Below, one piece after another: positions 61,200-64,000 of a stretch of DNA of 64,000 nt; position 1 is the stretch's first letter, and every line of letters starts with the position of its first letter. This DNA comes from Varroa destructor. Its lineage: Eukaryota; Arthropoda; Arachnida; Mesostigmata; Varroidae. The notes beneath the pieces were generated by a model that had not been told where the DNA came from, did not search any database, and saw only the letters and a program-made list of their open reading frames with translations. The stretch is from NCBI RefSeq assembly GCF_002443255.2, contig NW_019211454.1, positions 5,737,858-5,801,857 of the forward strand, written 5' to 3'. The translations under genes and the position numbers were made by a program.

Positions 61200-62580
61200 T
61201 TTGCTGCTTTCCCATCCTCGTTTTGCTCTCTATTGGTGGAAATTGATCGGATTATCTATACGCTATCAGAAATAGTAATAGTGTATAGGGGAGGCACGGG
61301 ATAAACACGGGGTTTCCTTCTCCCAGGACTCTGTTCCGAGTTTAGCATCTTCTCTGACCTATAAAAGAACGAGCAAGAGGAGATGCTTCAAGGAGGCCTC
61401 TTTCTTGGCTTTTCCGCCTCCTACCTTGGAAAGCGCGACACAAACCTGGTGCTTCCGCCTCCTGCAAGTAATTTAATAACGTTTTGCTGGCGAACGTCTA
61501 TTACAGTCGTGTCCGCCTGTTGCCTTGCTTCCTTAGCGTCGCCTGACCATATAGCGCTTGTCTACTGCTCCACTCGCCGCCCCTGCCGAGACAGCCACCA
61601 TTACTCCACTTGCTCGCTTTTCTAATCCAAACGGACTCGATCGTCCTGCAAGCAGTTTCGGTCTTCTGTCTGCTTTTTACCATGCTTGCCACTCTCGAGC
61701 CTTTCAGCTACGTACCTAACAAGCAACTTCTGTTTCTCTCATCGTAAACCGTGTTCCCACGTCGCATGTGAAATCGTATTTCGGCCACTTAACCGCTAGG
61801 GCAGTGCATAAACCGTCTCTTTCTCCATCTGCTTTTCGATCTTAGTCCCCCTCTCTACTCCTCGCCTACTCCGTGAGTCGCACATTGCCCTGCCGAATTT
61901 TATCTTTTCCTATCTCTGCGTAGTGGAACGGCCTAAGGAGCTGCTTCGCTGCTCAGGATCTGTCGGGACTCGCTCGGAGCTCCGGCAGGTGCAGGAAGGT
62001 GGAAAGGGTGGGCAAGAGAAGCTGACGCTCTCTATTCATTAGCAGCCTGAGCAACTGGCTACGGATGCAACACCTGCTACACCAACTCACCCAACTTGTC
62101 ACTGGTAGCCGCTGGACTGCCCTTTACTGAAACTGTTATACTGTCTGACGCTTTCGCTGTCGACGAAACTCTAGAGAGATCTTGCGGAAGGTAACTGAAA
62201 GCCATCTAGAGAGGAGTTGCTATACGAAGCTGGGGAATGCTAGCACCAGGGTGCGCAAACGCCCATAACTAAAGTAAAGCATTGCGACTCTCACAAAGAA
62301 GCGGTAGAAAAAGCTCCGTGCAGCTCGGTAAGGTTTCCCCTACCGGATGCTGCAGGCGAGAAAACTAACGACGGATGCTTTTAGGCTAAATGGGTTACGG
62401 GATATAGGCATGGTACTGGCCACAGCGGCGTGGATAACGCCTGTCGCCGAAATCGCTGTCCCTAACAGCTTAATGGGGTAGACGTTGCGTCGCACGGAGG
62501 ACGTTAAGACCATTGGCAAGAAAGCAGACCTTGGAAGTAAACTACGAAAGGCCCCTCACTACCACATAGCAAGAACGAAG
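61200..62580. other. GC-elevated island, pyrimidine-rich then purine-rich
   Basis: From about 61,200 to 62,100 the plus strand is strongly pyrimidine-rich and GC-raised; after that it becomes more balanced. An 80-codon plus frame (61383-61625) and an opposing minus frame (61692-61501) are compositional. There are no convincing exons. Candidate promoter/5' UTR region or unrecognised repeat. Confidence 0.3.
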
Positions 62581-64000
62581 GCCCCATTTTAGAATTGTCT
62601 AGGTTCCACAAAATATCAGCACTATATGTTGTGGTAGAATTTTTCGAACCAGGCGTGCAGTACGGATTTTAACGTTTCCTTTGGATTAGACAAGGGGTAC
62701 GAGACACCATGCTCGGGGCTGGTCTTTGGAGGAACTTCCACTAGAATATATATTGCATGAAATTTCTCTGCCCTGCAGTGTCAAATTCTTTGTTCTCGTG
62801 TACTCCTGCTATTTAGGAAATTTGGCCAATAATCAAGGAAACGGTTGCCGTATACAATGGTTGTGAACAAACCACGCGTCGGATGAAATCCGGCTATATG
62901 TTAACTTACCCAAAGGTTACTTACGTAGAAAAAATTTATTACTATTTGTTCTGTTTATAACCCTATAATAAGTTCTAATTGCTGATGAACTTATCATTAT
63001 AAACCTTGACCAACACATAAATACACGTCGTCCAACCTTGAAAACTTCTGTATAGCTTGAACCTTGAACTTCTATCGGTAGGAAGGGGGACCTATCATTA
63101 GAAGTAATAGATCCTTGGTGAGTGATAGTACAGCAAAAGCTCCGTATCTCCCCAAAAGCATGTGGTTAATCATATAGCGAGTGTGCTGTCCTGCTTTATG
63201 TTGTAGATATTGTTATTTTTAATTCTTCCAGTTAAAATCAAAGCAGAAGAAAAAAACTTGCATCACAGTTATGATTAAGGCGAGCTTGGCCTTTGTTTGT
63301 GATGTGGAACATTATAGTACAATAAACATTGTAGGGTTTTAATAACAGCATTAGCCTTGAGCCTTTATGCTAAGTTACCCTCAGGACCATCGGCAGCGCA
63401 AATTCAAACAGGGACCGATTCAGGAATGAGGGAAACTGTCGACCATTAGCGGATCAAATAGCAAATGGTTAAAGTGGAATCTCAGCCTGGTTCTATTTCT
63501 GAGGTTAGCATTTTAATCTGCAGCAATGACAATTAGAAAAACAAAAATCATAATGATTTTCCCCATGCTTAATTGCGTTGATGAAGTTTTTGAACATATA
63601 AAGTTGTCAAGCACTTAAAAAATATTAACATGATGTCGTCATTCCGGGTAACATCCGTTATGTGTATTAAGGAGAGTCTTGCTTGAAAATTAGCCAATTC
63701 CGTGGTATCACTGTGGTTAATAGCCCAAAAACAAAGAACGTACACACTATGCCTTTAATTTATTTTAAGCTTTCCTTTTTCTCAAAAATCATTGAGAGTA
63801 TAGGCATTTCGTCATTTTACATTCTTATTTTTTCTTACATGAAAATTGTTTAGCTCCCCATTTTGCTACAACATGCTTTACTCTAAACAGACAGGCAGAA
63901 AATACCCATTAGCGCTCAATAGGTGGCGCGCACAAACTACAATGCATTAGATGTTTTGATACAAAAAGTGATAAAAGAATAATAATGAAAAATAGTTTTC
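62581..64000. other. A/T-rich spacer
   Basis: No gene, RNA or structured repeat recognised to the end of the window. Confidence 0.35.

Noticed and set aside
1..64000. CRISPR array, operon, phage or other prokaryotic defence system
   Set aside because: No regularly spaced direct repeats, no closely packed co-directional genes and no ribosome-binding sites; the gene structure and transposons are eukaryotic.
1..64000. LINE or LTR retrotransposon bodies
   Set aside because: No reverse-transcriptase-type motif or paired long terminal repeats were found by reading; poly-A tracts alone (for example 29489-29501) do not establish a retroelement.

Overview
The window looks like nuclear DNA from a metazoan with a fairly compact, AT-leaning genome, most likely an arthropod. 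The reasons are GT-AG introns, A/T-rich spacer with many short microsatellites, no operons or ribosome-binding sites, and several dead Tc1/mariner-superfamily transposons of lineages common in arthropods. The species cannot be fixed from the sequence. Coding density is very low. At roughly 40% GC my own estimate is that about a dozen stop-to-stop reading frames of 100 codons or more are expected by chance, so isolated open frames of 60-150 codons are weak evidence. I kept only those supported by splice signals, frame continuity or family motifs.

Left part (0.5-3.1 kb, minus strand): the best protein-coding gene. Two long open blocks (3119-2730 and 2288 downwards) join in phase through a GT-AG intron. 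A possible third exon at 710-522 would complete it. The protein is not recognised. From 3.1 to 8.2 kb I see no gene.

Middle (8-20 kb): a zone of dead mariner DNA, all on the minus strand: an internally deleted copy (about 8.96-9.44 kb) and two related copies (about 11.1-12.1 and 17.4-18.5 kb) that align to each other at roughly 70% in the part compared. Between them lie a candidate 138-bp internal exon (13.1 kb), two hairpins and a short direct repeat. From 20 to 40 kb there are microsatellites, isolated exon candidates (23.7, 26.9, 35.8 kb), a hairpin at 30.35 kb, a doubtful Tc1-like remnant (34.2-34.8 kb) and the first GC-rich islands.

Right part (40-64 kb): a degraded plus-strand transposase with DUF4817-type layout (40.7-41.6 kb), a candidate minus-strand gene piece with a 50-bp phase-preserving intron (42.43-41.97 kb), and next to it a plus-strand exon candidate after a 20-T tract (42.75 kb). 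After this come further spacer with two terminal-exon candidates and five GC-rich islands (50.0-51.7, 54.9-55.45, 56.1-56.95, 60.64-61.0 and 61.2-62.6 kb). The islands look like promoter, 5' UTR or unrecognised repeat sequence rather than clear coding DNA. No rRNA, convincing tRNA, CRISPR array or coherent multi-gene system was seen. The most interesting items are the unknown spliced gene, the nested history of mariner decay, and the phase-preserving small-intron gene candidate.
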